A DNA stretch of 15,427 bases from Casp-actino8 sp039800005 (GTDB lineage Bacteria; Actinomycetota; Acidimicrobiia; Acidimicrobiales; Ilumatobacteraceae). A program made the translations under genes and the position numbers. A model generated the notes under the pieces. That model had not been told where the DNA came from and searched no databases. It saw only the letters and a list, made by a program, of their open reading frames with translations. Below are positions 1-12,469 of the stretch, one piece after another. How positions within the stretch are numbered: the first letter of the stretch is position 1; each line of letters opens with the position of its first letter. The stretch spans positions 1 to 15,427 of the forward strand of contig JBDLRN010000068.1 of NCBI GenBank assembly GCA_039800005.1, read 5' to 3'.

Positions 1-121
1 CAATGTCACGATGACGGTGGAGTTGGGTAAGCCGATCGCGATGGATGAGGGTTTGCGTTTCGCGATTCGTGAGGGTGGTCGTACGGTTGGTGCGGGCCGC
101 GTCACCAAGATCCTGAAGTGA
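1..121 (+). CDS. tuf: Elongation factor Tu, C-terminal end (partial, first copy)
   Basis: The open frame begins at base 2 and ends at the TGA at 119-121. It encodes the last 39 residues of EF-Tu, domain 3, with recognisable pieces MTVELGKPIAMDEGLRFAIR and EGGRTVGAGRV and the terminus TKILK. EF-Tu is the cytoplasmic GTPase that brings aminoacyl-tRNA to the ribosomal A site. The 5' part lies outside the window. Codons end mostly in G or T (ACG, GCG, CGT, GGT, TTG), unlike the C-ending codons of the neighbours; only the last eight codons (95-118) look like the rest of the region. A second tuf starts at 15309. A tuf copy just upstream of rpmG/tRNA-Trp/secE recalls the tufB position in E. coli. 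Identification is secure from the C-terminal sequence. Confidence 0.95.
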   Translation, partial: NVTMTVELGKPIAMDEGLRFAIREGGRTVGAGRVTKILK

Positions 122-166
122 CCCAGGCGACGTCCTGAGTCGAACGATTCCGAGTAGGAGAGGGCC

Positions 167-331
167 ATGCCCAAGAACGACAAGCGCATCAAGATCACTC
201 TCGAGTGCACCGAGTGCAAGCGGCGCAACTACATCACGATGAAGTCCAAGGTCAACGACCGTGAGCGCATCGAGATGAAGAAGTACTGCAGCCACGACCG
301 TAAGCACACGACGCACAAGGAGACGCGCTAG
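167..331 (+). CDS. rpmG: 50S ribosomal protein L33
   Basis: A 54-residue basic protein, the normal length for bL33, a small protein of the large subunit near the E site. The start ATG follows a good Shine-Dalgarno (GGAG at 157-160, spacing 6) and lies 45 nt after the tuf stop. The core TLECTECKRRNYIT and the tail RKHTTHKETR are typical of the family. C14 and C17 form the first zinc-binding CxxC. The second pair, usually CPxC, reads C41-S-H-D44, so only three of the four usual cysteines are present; H43 could substitute. tRNA-Trp begins 16 nt downstream, so the two are probably co-transcribed. The gene is too short for a standard ORF cutoff but is clear from its sequence and context. Confidence 0.95.
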   Translation: MPKNDKRIKITLECTECKRRNYITMKSKVNDRERIEMKKYCSHDRKHTTHKETR

Positions 332-347
332 TTCCGACTGGCGCCAG

Positions 348-420
348 AGGGCAGTAGCTCAGTTGGTAGAGCATCGGTCTCCAAAACCGACGGTCGGGGG
401 TTCGAGTCCCTCCTGCCCTG
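348..420 (+). tRNA. trpT: tRNA-Trp (anticodon CCA)
   Basis: A complete 73-nt cloverleaf. The acceptor stem AGGGCAG (348-354) pairs perfectly with CTGCCCT (413-419), followed by discriminator G420. The anticodon stem TCGGT/ACCGA (374-378/386-390) carries the loop CTCCAAA with anticodon CCA at 381-383. The T stem GGGGG/CCCTC (one G-U pair) holds the loop TTCGAGT. The 3' CCA is not encoded (CAC follows the discriminator), so it must be added by nucleotidyltransferase. Its position between rpmG and secE is the common actinobacterial location for this tRNA. Confidence 0.97.
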
Positions 421-462
421 CACAGGTCACCCACTGAGCGAACGAACAGCGAGCGAGACGAC

Positions 463-759
463 ATGACGATGGATCTGAACCGAGAGCAGAAGCGGACCCT
501 GAAGAAGATGGGTCAGCTCGACGAGAAGGGCAACCCGACTCGTCAGGCTCCGGCGCGTCGTCCCAAGGACGAACGCACGTCGCCCGCCCAGTACCTGCGA
601 GAAGTCAAGGAAGAGATGAACAAGGTGGCCTGGCCCAAGTGGCCCGAGGTCCGCCGGTATTCCTTGGTCGTTCTGTTCACGGTGGCTCTTTTCACCGCAG
701 TCATCGGCGGTGCCGATACCCTCTTCGGTTTCCTGACCGACTGGCTCTACGAGAACTGA
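463..759 (+). CDS. secE: Preprotein translocase subunit SecE
   Basis: A 98-residue protein of the inner membrane that clamps the SecY channel in the SecYEG translocon. The N-terminal half is hydrophilic and basic, followed by the SecE signature around residues 47-66 (REVKEEMNKVAWPKWPEV, with the conserved WP at 57-58). One C-terminal membrane span covers about residues 66-90. The single-span form is usual outside the enterobacteria. No strong Shine-Dalgarno is visible (GAGCGAGACG at 451-460), and an in-frame ATG at 469 is an alternative start two codons later. nusG follows after only 2 nt, giving the near-universal secE-nusG pair. Confidence 0.95.
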   Translation: MTMDLNREQKRTLKKMGQLDEKGNPTRQAPARRPKDERTSPAQYLREVKEEMNKVAWPKWPEVRRYSLVVLFTVALFTAVIGGADTLFGFLTDWLYEN

Positions 760-761
760 TC

Positions 762-1484
762 ATGACCGATTCGCTCAACCACGACGTGACGACGAACGAC
801 CCGACCTCCGACGAGGTCGAGGTGTTCGACCTCACCTCCGCTACCGCTGAATCGTCCGCTGGGCCCTCGGTCGATCTCGACGACGAGTTCGACGACGAGT
901 CCGACGACGCCGCAGCCGCCGTCCACCCCTGGAATCTTCCTGGCCAGTGGTTTGTGGTGCACACGCAGGCCGGCTACGAGAAGAAGGTCGTGGCCAACCT
1001 CAACGCTCGCGTGCAGTCGATGAACATGGAGGACCGCATCTTCGACGTGGTCGTCCCCATGGAAGAGGTCGTCGAGTTCAAGGGCGGTCGCAAGCAGACC
1101 GTGCAGAAGAAGGTCTTCCCCGGCTACATCCTCGTGCGTTGCTTCATGGACGACGAGAGCTGGTACTGCATTCGCAACACGCCGGGTATCACCGGGTTCG
1201 TCGGCCAGAGCCAGAAGGGCCAGAAGCCCACGCCGCTCTCGCGCCGCGAAGTCGACACCTTCTTGTCGGCCAAGGGTGATGCCCACGAACAGGCCGCGCG
1301 CCGCAAGCCCAAGCTCGAGTACGAGGTGGGCGAGAGCGTGCGCGTCAAGGAAGGCCCGTTCGCCGATTTCTCCGGTCAAGTGGCCGAGATCAATGCTGAC
1401 CACATGAAGCTCAAGGTGCTGGTGAACATCTTCGGTCGCGAGACCATGGTGGAGATGGACTTCAGCCAGGTCGCCAAACTCTGA
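762..1484 (+). CDS. nusG: Transcription termination/antitermination protein NusG
   Basis: A 240-residue protein that binds RNA polymerase through its NGN domain and links it to Rho or the ribosome through a KOW domain. Residues 1-55 form an acidic, low-complexity extension rich in Asp, Glu, Ser and Ala, as in other actinobacterial NusG proteins. The NGN domain runs from about 60 to 170 (QWFVVHTQAGYEKKVVANL, then KKVFPGYILV). The KOW domain is at about 187-240 (VGESVRVKEGPFADFSGQV). The frame is open well upstream, but ATG 762 is chosen because it directly follows the secE stop (TGA 757-759) and gives the expected length. There is no clear Shine-Dalgarno, so translational coupling to secE is likely. 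Confidence 0.95.
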   Translation: MTDSLNHDVTTNDPTSDEVEVFDLTSATAESSAGPSVDLDDEFDDESDDAAAAVHPWNLPGQWFVVHTQAGYEKKVVANLNARVQSMNMEDRIFDVVVPMEEVVEFKGGRKQTVQKKVFPGYILVRCFMDDESWYCIRNTPGITGFVGQSQKGQKPTPLSRREVDTFLSAKGDAHEQAARRKPKLEYEVGESVRVKEGPFADFSGQVAEINADHMKLKVLVNIFGRETMVEMDFSQVAKL

Positions 1485-1513
1485 CCGGAACCGTCTCACG
1501 AAAGGCACGCCCC

Positions 1514-1939
1514 ATGGCGAAGAAGAAACTCACCGCGATCGTCAAGATCCAGATTCCGGCCGGCAAGGCCACCCCGGCCCCGCCGGTCGGCACTGCGCTC
1601 GGACCGCACGGTGTGGCGATCATGGACTTCGTGAAGGCGTACAACGCCGCCACCGAGAGCCAGGTCGGCACCATCATCCCGGTCGAGATCAGCATCTTCG
1701 AAGACCGCACCTTCACCTTCATCTTGAAGACGCCGCCCACTCCGGTGTTGCTGCGTCAGAAGGCCGGTCTCGAGAAGGCCAGCCAGACCCCGGGCAAGAC
1801 CGTGGCCGGTTCGGTCACCGAGGCCGACATCGAAGAAGTCGCCAAGATCAAGATGCCCGACCTCAACGCCAACGATCTCGAGGCCGCCAAGCAGCAGGTG
1901 CGCGGTACGGCTCGTTCGATGGGTCTCGTCGTCAAGTAA
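1514..1939 (+). CDS. rplK: 50S ribosomal protein L11
   Basis: 141 residues, the standard uL11 length. The protein binds the GTPase-associated region of 23S rRNA and is the thiostrepton target. The N-terminal domain contains IQIPAGKATPAPPVG, and the C-terminal RNA-binding domain ends with MPDLNANDLEAAKQQVRGTA. The Shine-Dalgarno is AAAGG near 1500-1504. Several N-terminal positions usually near-invariant in actinobacteria differ here: T20 for Asn, T27 for Pro, P31 for Gln, A35 for Asn and V40 for Cys, by comparison with the streptomycete protein from memory. nusG ends 29 nt upstream and rplA follows after an 87-nt gap. Confidence 0.96.
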   Translation: MAKKKLTAIVKIQIPAGKATPAPPVGTALGPHGVAIMDFVKAYNAATESQVGTIIPVEISIFEDRTFTFILKTPPTPVLLRQKAGLEKASQTPGKTVAGSVTEADIEEVAKIKMPDLNANDLEAAKQQVRGTARSMGLVVK

Positions 1940-1957
1940 TCAGTTCTCGTCCAACAC

Positions 1958-2013
1958 GTCTGGACCGGGAAGACCTCGCCCGGCCGACACGAACACCCGA
2001 TCGAGGAGATCGG
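1958..2013 (+). promoter_or_regulatory. Two hairpins in the rplK-rplA gap (possible L1 leader)
   Basis: The first hairpin, 1958-1988, pairs GTC-GG-CCGGG with CCCGG-CC-GAC: ten pairs, two single-base bulges and a 9-nt loop. The second, 1997-2013, pairs CCGATC with GATCGG around the loop GAGGA. The rplA Shine-Dalgarno (about 2012-2019) overlaps the 3' arm of the second hairpin, so its folding could limit initiation. L1 represses its own operon in E. coli, but from a site upstream of rplK. Whether L1 binds here is unknown, and I do not recognise the conserved L1 target loop. Confidence 0.35.
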
Positions 2014-2026
2014 AGAGGGAGACAAC

Positions 2027-2725
2027 ATGTCCGGTAAGAAGTACGCCGATGCGGTCAAGCGGTACAACCGCGACGATCAGTATTCGCCCACCGAAGCGCT
2101 CACGCTCGTCAAGTCGATGGCCTCGGCCAAGTTCGACGAGACGGTCGAGATCGCCCTGCGTCTCGGTGTCGATCCCCGCAAGGCCGAGCAGGCCGTCCGT
2201 GGCACCGTGGCCCTGCCGTCGGGCACCGGCAAGAACCTGCGTATCGCCGTGTTCGCCGCCGGTGACGCCGCCGAAGAGGCTCGTCAGGCCGGAGCCGACC
2301 TCGTGGGTGCCGACGATCTCGCCGCCGAGATCGAGAAGGGCAACTTCGATTTCGACCTCGCCATCGCCACGCCCGACATGATGCCGCTCGTCGGTCGTCT
2401 CGGACGTGTGCTCGGTCCGCGTGGTCTCATGCCCAACCCCAAGACCGGCACGGTCACCCAGGACGTCGGCCGCGCCGTCGGCGAGTTCAAGGGTGGCAAG
2501 GTCGAGTACCGCACCGACCGTTACGGCAACGTGCACGTGCAGCTCGGCAAGGTGAGCTTCGCCATCGAAGCCATCGAGGCGAACTTCCGGGCCGTGCTCG
2601 AGGAGATTCAGCGCGCCAAGCCGGCCGCGGCCAAGGGCAAGTACCTGAAGAAGATCACGGTGTCGTCGACGATGGGCCCCGGCGTCAAGGTCGACGTCAA
2701 CCGCCTGCGTCCCGAGAACGTCTGA
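2027..2725 (+). CDS. rplA: 50S ribosomal protein L1
   Basis: 232 residues, the standard uL1 length. The protein forms the mobile L1 stalk at the ribosomal E site and in many bacteria also represses translation of its own mRNA. The family signature GPRGLMPNPKTGTV is at about residues 130-143, and the C-terminal half carries the usual KITVSSTMGPGVKVD strand. The ATG at 2027 has a strong purine-rich Shine-Dalgarno (GGAGAGGGAG at 2012-2021). It is followed by a terminator-like hairpin and then the rplJ leader, so rplK-rplA may form its own transcript or be separated from rplJ-rplL by an attenuator. Confidence 0.97.
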   Translation: MSGKKYADAVKRYNRDDQYSPTEALTLVKSMASAKFDETVEIALRLGVDPRKAEQAVRGTVALPSGTGKNLRIAVFAAGDAAEEARQAGADLVGADDLAAEIEKGNFDFDLAIATPDMMPLVGRLGRVLGPRGLMPNPKTGTVTQDVGRAVGEFKGGKVEYRTDRYGNVHVQLGKVSFAIEAIEANFRAVLEEIQRAKPAAAKGKYLKKITVSSTMGPGVKVDVNRLRPENV

Positions 2726-2753
2726 TCTCTCGATCCAGTCCGCCCGTCGCCGT

Positions 2754-2777
2754 CGGTGGGAGTTCGTTCTCCCACCG
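2754..2777 (+). terminator. Hairpin after rplA, U-tract-less terminator candidate
   Basis: A perfect 9-bp inverted repeat, CGGTGGGAG/CTCCCACCG, with the 6-nt loop TTCGTT, starts 29 nt after the rplA stop codon. No T-run follows (CTAGCGTCC), as is common for actinobacterial terminators. It could terminate or attenuate rplKA transcription before the L10 leader. A TANNNT box (TAGCGT, 2779-2784) directly abuts the 3' arm. Confidence 0.5.
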
Positions 2778-2802
2778 CTAGCGTCCCCGTCACAATTGAT
2801 CG

Positions 2803-2936
2803 CTTGCCAGAGACAGTCGGTCCACATGCGTGGTGAAAGAGCCTTCGGGTTCGCCAACCGAGGCGGAAACTGCACGGAGCCTCTCGCTCCTCGTGGTGCC
2901 CGCATCTGCGAGCGCCCGAGTCGAAGCGAAAGGAGG
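2803..2936 (+). promoter_or_regulatory. L10 leader (autoregulatory mRNA element of rplJ-rplL)
   Basis: The RNA folds as known L10 leaders do. GCC (2806-2808) pairs with GGC (2862-2864). Next comes the one-sided internal loop AGAGACAG (2809-2816), typical of the L10-binding kink-turn region. TCGGT (2817-2821) then pairs with ACCGA (2857-2861) and encloses two hairpins: CCAC/GTGG (2822-2833), and GAGCC/GGTTC (2839-2852) closed by a C(UUCG)G tetraloop. Downstream, GGAGC/GCTCC (2876-2890) forms a further hairpin, and CTCCT (2887-2891) could instead pair with AGGAG of the Shine-Dalgarno (2931-2935). In other bacteria L10-(L12)4 binds this element and represses rplJL. The fold and motif are seen; the regulation is inferred from the family. 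Confidence 0.75.
2929..2936 (+). promoter_or_regulatory. Ribosome binding site fixing the rplJ GTG start
   Basis: AAAGGAGG, a near-perfect Shine-Dalgarno, lies 6 nt before GTG 2943. It decides this start over the longer upstream frame, which would run through the L10 leader. Confidence 0.85.
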
Positions 2937-2942
2937 AAACAC

Positions 2943-3467
2943 GTGGAGAATCCCCGTCCCGAGAAGGTGGCGACAGTCAGCGAGATCGCTGGCAAATTGT
3001 CGGCCGTCAGCACGGTGTTCGTGTCGGAGTACCGCGGTCTGACCGTGGGCAACCTGGCCGATCTGCGTCGCGCCCTGCGCAACGCCGACGCCGAGCACAA
3101 GGTGTACAAGAACACCCTGGCTCGTCGTGCCGCTGAAGAAACCGGCAATGGTGCTCTCGTCGACGTTCTCGTCGGCCCGAGCGCGCTCACCTTCTGCAAC
3201 GGAGACGCAGCAGCAGTCGCCAAGGTCCTACGCGAGTTCGCCAAGACGAACCCGAACCTGGTCCTGAAGGGTGGCATCATGAGCGGCGCCGCTTTGAGCG
3301 CCAAAGATGTCGAAGCCCTGGCCGACCTGCCGCCGCGCGAGGTTCTGTTGGCCCAGTTCGCTGGTGCCCTCCAGGCCCCGCTCGTCAAGACCGCCGGTCT
3401 CTTGCAGGCACTGCCTCGCAACATGGCCTACGGCTTGAAGGCTCTCATCGACCAAAAGGCCGCCTGA
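2943..3467 (+). CDS. rplJ: 50S ribosomal protein L10
   Basis: 174 residues from GTG 2943, a normal uL10 length. L10 anchors the L7/L12 dimers to the ribosomal stalk next to L11. The N-terminal globular domain has the conserved SEYRGLTV (28-35) and VYKNTLARRA (54-63) segments and GGIMSGAALSAKDVEALADL (110-129). The C-terminal helix that binds L7/L12 dimers follows from about residue 133. The same frame is open from 2796, but that extension would run through the RNA leader and does not resemble L10. The gene pairs with rplL 93 nt downstream and is probably controlled by the leader upstream. Confidence 0.96.
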   Translation: MENPRPEKVATVSEIAGKLSAVSTVFVSEYRGLTVGNLADLRRALRNADAEHKVYKNTLARRAAEETGNGALVDVLVGPSALTFCNGDAAAVAKVLREFAKTNPNLVLKGGIMSGAALSAKDVEALADLPPREVLLAQFAGALQAPLVKTAGLLQALPRNMAYGLKALIDQKAA

Positions 3468-3480
3468 CCTGCCCGTTTCC

Positions 3481-3500
3481 GTCGGCGATGTGTCGCCGAC
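3481..3500 (+). promoter_or_regulatory. Perfect hairpin in the rplJ-rplL gap
   Basis: GTCGGCGA (3481-3488) and TCGCCGAC (3493-3500) form an 8-bp stem with the 4-nt loop TGTG. The stem starts 13 nt after the rplJ stop and lies well upstream of the rplL Shine-Dalgarno. No T-run follows. It may be an RNA stability or processing element that helps rplL, whose product is needed at several copies per L10, to be made in excess. The role is inferred. Confidence 0.5.
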
Positions 3501-3560
3501 ACCTCACTACCAACGTTGTCGAACCTCTCGGTTCATCCCAGTTTTCAAGGAGAAAAACCC

Positions 3561-3947
3561 ATGTCACTCACCAAGGATCAGATCCTGGACGGCATCGCCG
3601 CCCTCACCGTCATCGAACTCAAGGAACTTCTCGACGCGTTCGAAGAGAAGTTCGGCGTGACCGCCGCTGCTCCGGTGGCCGTGGCCGCCGTGGCCGCCGG
3701 TGGCGGCGCTGCCCCGGCCGCCGCGGCCGAGGAGCAGGACGAGTTCGACGTCATCCTGGCCGATGCCGGTGCGCAGAAGATCCAGGTCATCAAGGTCGTC
3801 CGCGAGCTCACCAACCTGGGCCTGAAGGAAGCCAAGGACCTGGTCGACGGCGCCCCGAAGCCCGTGCTCGAGAAGGTCAGCAAGGACGACGCCGAGAAGG
3901 CCAAGGCCAAGCTCGAAGAGTCCGGCGCCACGGTCACCGTCAAGTGA
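3561..3947 (+). CDS. rplL: 50S ribosomal protein L7/L12
   Basis: 128 residues, the usual bL12 length. It is the multi-copy flexible stalk protein that recruits EF-G, EF-Tu and other GTPases. The N-terminal dimerisation helices cover residues 1-32 (VIELKELLDAFEEKFGV). The Ala/Gly/Pro hinge spans about 34-56. The C-terminal factor-binding domain is at 60-128, with KIQVIKVVRELTNLGLKEAK at 73-92 and the end SGATVTVK. ATG 3561 has a clear Shine-Dalgarno, AAGGAG at 3547-3552, spacing 8; the frame is open further upstream but lacks L12-like sequence there. Two hairpins follow directly, separating it from rpoB. Confidence 0.97.
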   Translation: MSLTKDQILDGIAALTVIELKELLDAFEEKFGVTAAAPVAVAAVAAGGGAAPAAAAEEQDEFDVILADAGAQKIQVIKVVRELTNLGLKEAKDLVDGAPKPVLEKVSKDDAEKAKAKLEESGATVTVK

Positions 3948-3953
3948 TCTCTC

Positions 3954-3972
3954 GCTCAGCCTGGTGCTGAGC
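3954..3972 (+). terminator. First of two tandem hairpins after rplL
   Basis: GCTCAGC (3954-3960) pairs perfectly with GCTGAGC (3966-3972) around the loop CTGGT. It begins 7 nt after the rplL stop codon and has no T-tract. With the next hairpin it forms a tandem terminator or attenuator, like the partial attenuation between rplL and rpoB known in E. coli. Confidence 0.45.
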
Positions 3973-3987
3973 AGGGCCGATGCGTTG

Positions 3988-4013
3988 CGAACCCGGGGGA
4001 GACCCCGGGTTCG
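3988..4013 (+). terminator. Second tandem hairpin after rplL, strong GC-rich stem
   Basis: An 11-bp perfect stem, CGAACCCGGGG (3988-3998) with CCCCGGGTTCG (4003-4013), is capped by the GNRA-type tetraloop GAGA. A short T-containing stretch follows (TTCG) but no real U-run. It is the most stable hairpin in the gap and lies upstream of the rpoB promoter, so it probably ends or attenuates rplJL transcription. Confidence 0.6.
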
Positions 4014-4057
4014 TTCGCGTCCGGGGCAGGTGTCGGGCCCGGTCAGGACATGGGTGC

Positions 4058-4086
4058 TTGACCCGTTGGCCGACCGGGCCTACCGT
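4058..4086 (+). promoter_or_regulatory. Predicted housekeeping-sigma promoter P1 for rpoBC
   Basis: The -35 box TTGACC (4058-4063, 5 of 6 to TTGACA) and the -10 box TACCGT (4081-4086, TANNNT) are separated by exactly 17 nt. Transcription would start near 4092-4093 and give a leader of about 195 nt before rpoB. This is the best promoter match in the window and sits just downstream of the tandem hairpins. Confidence 0.65.
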
Positions 4087-4102
4087 GTCGCCCCAACGGG
4101 TG

Positions 4103-4130
4103 ACCGCCCAGCAAAGGTGCTGGTGGCGGT
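4103..4130 (+). promoter_or_regulatory. Hairpin in the rpoB leader RNA
   Basis: ACCGCC-CAGCA (4103-4113) pairs with TGCTG-GGCGGT (4118-4122 and 4125-4130). This gives eleven base pairs with a GT bulge and the loop AAGG. It would form at the very 5' end of a transcript from P1, where it could protect the 5' end or take part in control. The function is unknown. Confidence 0.45.
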
Positions 4131-4159
4131 TGGATTCGTGCGCCCCCGAGGGGTAGTCT
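4130..4159 (+). promoter_or_regulatory. Possible second rpoBC promoter P2
   Basis: TTGGAT (4130-4135) and TAGTCT (4154-4159) lie 18 nt apart. The -35 box is only a partial match. The -10 fits TANNNT and follows a G-run. It would give a leader of about 120 nt. Confidence 0.35.
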
Positions 4160-4235
4160 CGTCCGTTGCCGTGCGTCGCCTGTCTCTTTTGTCGTCCCCG
4201 GGATCGTCCCCTCGACCGTCTTCGGCGCGCTCGCG

Positions 4236-4276
4236 TTTTCTTCTTCTTCTGACCGCTGACCTTATTGACCGCTGAG
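4236..4276 (+). repeat. Pyrimidine tract and 10-nt direct repeat before rpoB
   Basis: A TTC-rich tract (4236-4250) runs into two copies of TGACCGCTGA (4250-4259 and 4266-4275), 16 nt apart start to start. The second copy ends just before the rpoB Shine-Dalgarno AAGGAG (4278-4283). The arrangement could be an RNA-binding or initiation-enhancing site. Nothing in the sequence names a ligand. The rest of the 339-nt gap holds no plausible gene. Confidence 0.5.
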
Positions 4277-4286
4277 CAAGGAGTGC

Positions 4287-7925
<3,639 letters not shown>

Positions 7926-7990
7926 ACCGCACCATCCACTGAGAACGACCCCACGAACGCGACGGAACGAAGAGAGAGCGAGACGCCGAA

Positions 7991-11908
<3,918 letters not shown>

Positions 11909-11951
11909 CAGCCGACACCTGATCGAACCCGTTCCGTAGCCTTTTCGCAGG

Positions 11952-11981
11952 TTGTCGTCGTTCGGGGCTCGCTCGTAACAT
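11952..11981 (+). promoter_or_regulatory. Possible str operon promoter upstream of rpsL
   Basis: TTGTCG (11952-11957) and TAACAT (11976-11981) are 18 nt apart in the 156-nt rpoC-rpsL gap. Transcription would start near 11988, just before a structured leader. Another TANNNT box, TAGCCT at 11937-11942, lacks any -35 partner. Confidence 0.4.
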
Positions 11982-11999
11982 TCCAGGGTCCCTGATCCG

Positions 12000-12043
12000 G
12001 TCGGGTCGGGGACTTCGGGAGTCGTCCTCGACGGTCACCCGAC
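12000..12043 (+). promoter_or_regulatory. Stable two-part hairpin in the rpsL leader
   Basis: The outer stem GTCGGGT (12000-12006) pairs with ACCCGAC (12037-12043). The inner stem CGGGGAC (12007-12013) pairs with GTCCTCG (12024-12030, one G-U). The two can stack, with a 6-nt bulge (12031-12036) and a 10-nt loop. The structure ends 10 nt before the rpsL Shine-Dalgarno. It could be the rpoC terminator (no U-run follows) or a ribosomal-protein operator for the str operon. The fold is seen; the role is unproven. Confidence 0.5.
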
Positions 12044-12064
12044 TCACACCACGAAGAGGTTCCA

Positions 12065-12436
12065 GTGCCCACCATTCAGCAGTTGGTCCGTCAGGGCCGT
12101 AGCACCAAGTTCAGCAAGACCAAGACGCCGGCCCTCAAGGGTTCGCCGCAGCGTCGCGGTGTGTGCACGCGCGTCTACACGAACACCCCGAAGAAGCCGA
12201 ACTCGGCTCTGCGCAAGGTGGCCCGTGTTCGCCTCTCGAGTGGTGTCGAGATCACGGCGTACATCCCGGGTGAAGGGCACAACCTTCAGGAGCACTCGAT
12301 CGTTCTCGTGCGCGGTGGTCGCGTGCGCGACCTTCCCGGTGTTCGCTACAAGATCATCCGCGGCGCGCTCGACGCGGCCGGTGTGAAGAACCGCAAGCAG
12401 GCCCGCAGCCGTTACGGCGCGAAGCGCGCCAAGTGA
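12065..12436 (+). CDS. rpsL: 30S ribosomal protein S12
   Basis: 123 residues, the standard uS12 length. It is the decoding-centre protein that sets translational accuracy and is the main protein determinant of streptomycin sensitivity. It begins at GTG 12065 with AAGAGG at 12054-12059, spacing 5, giving the usual start MPTIQQLVR. The conserved segments KGSPQRRGVCTRVYTNTPKK and PNSALRKVARVRL are present, and K43 and K44 are intact. In the second conserved loop the sequence is RGGRVRDLPGV: residue 88 is Arg (CGC at 12326-12328) instead of the usual Lys. D89, the methylthiolation site, is kept. rpsG follows 33 nt downstream. Confidence 0.98.
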   Translation: MPTIQQLVRQGRSTKFSKTKTPALKGSPQRRGVCTRVYTNTPKKPNSALRKVARVRLSSGVEITAYIPGEGHNLQEHSIVLVRGGRVRDLPGVRYKIIRGALDAAGVKNRKQARSRYGAKRAK

Positions 12437-12469
12437 TCACGATCGTCGACAAGGAACAGGTGAACCGAC

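Noticed and set aside
252..464. A 70-codon minus-strand frame with the string GGTRTPDRRFWRPMLYQLSY
   Set aside because: This is the familiar spurious translation of the antisense strand of a tRNA gene (here tRNA-Trp), often mis-annotated as a protein.
639..761. An upstream extension of nusG
   Set aside because: The frame is open but lies within secE in another frame; ATG 762 gives the expected protein.
2755..2776. GGTGGGAG in the hairpin after rplA as an L1-binding mimic of 23S rRNA
   Set aside because: The sequence resembles the 5' strand of the 23S L1 site, but here it is fully paired in a simple hairpin without the asymmetric internal loop needed for L1 recognition, and it lies after rplA.
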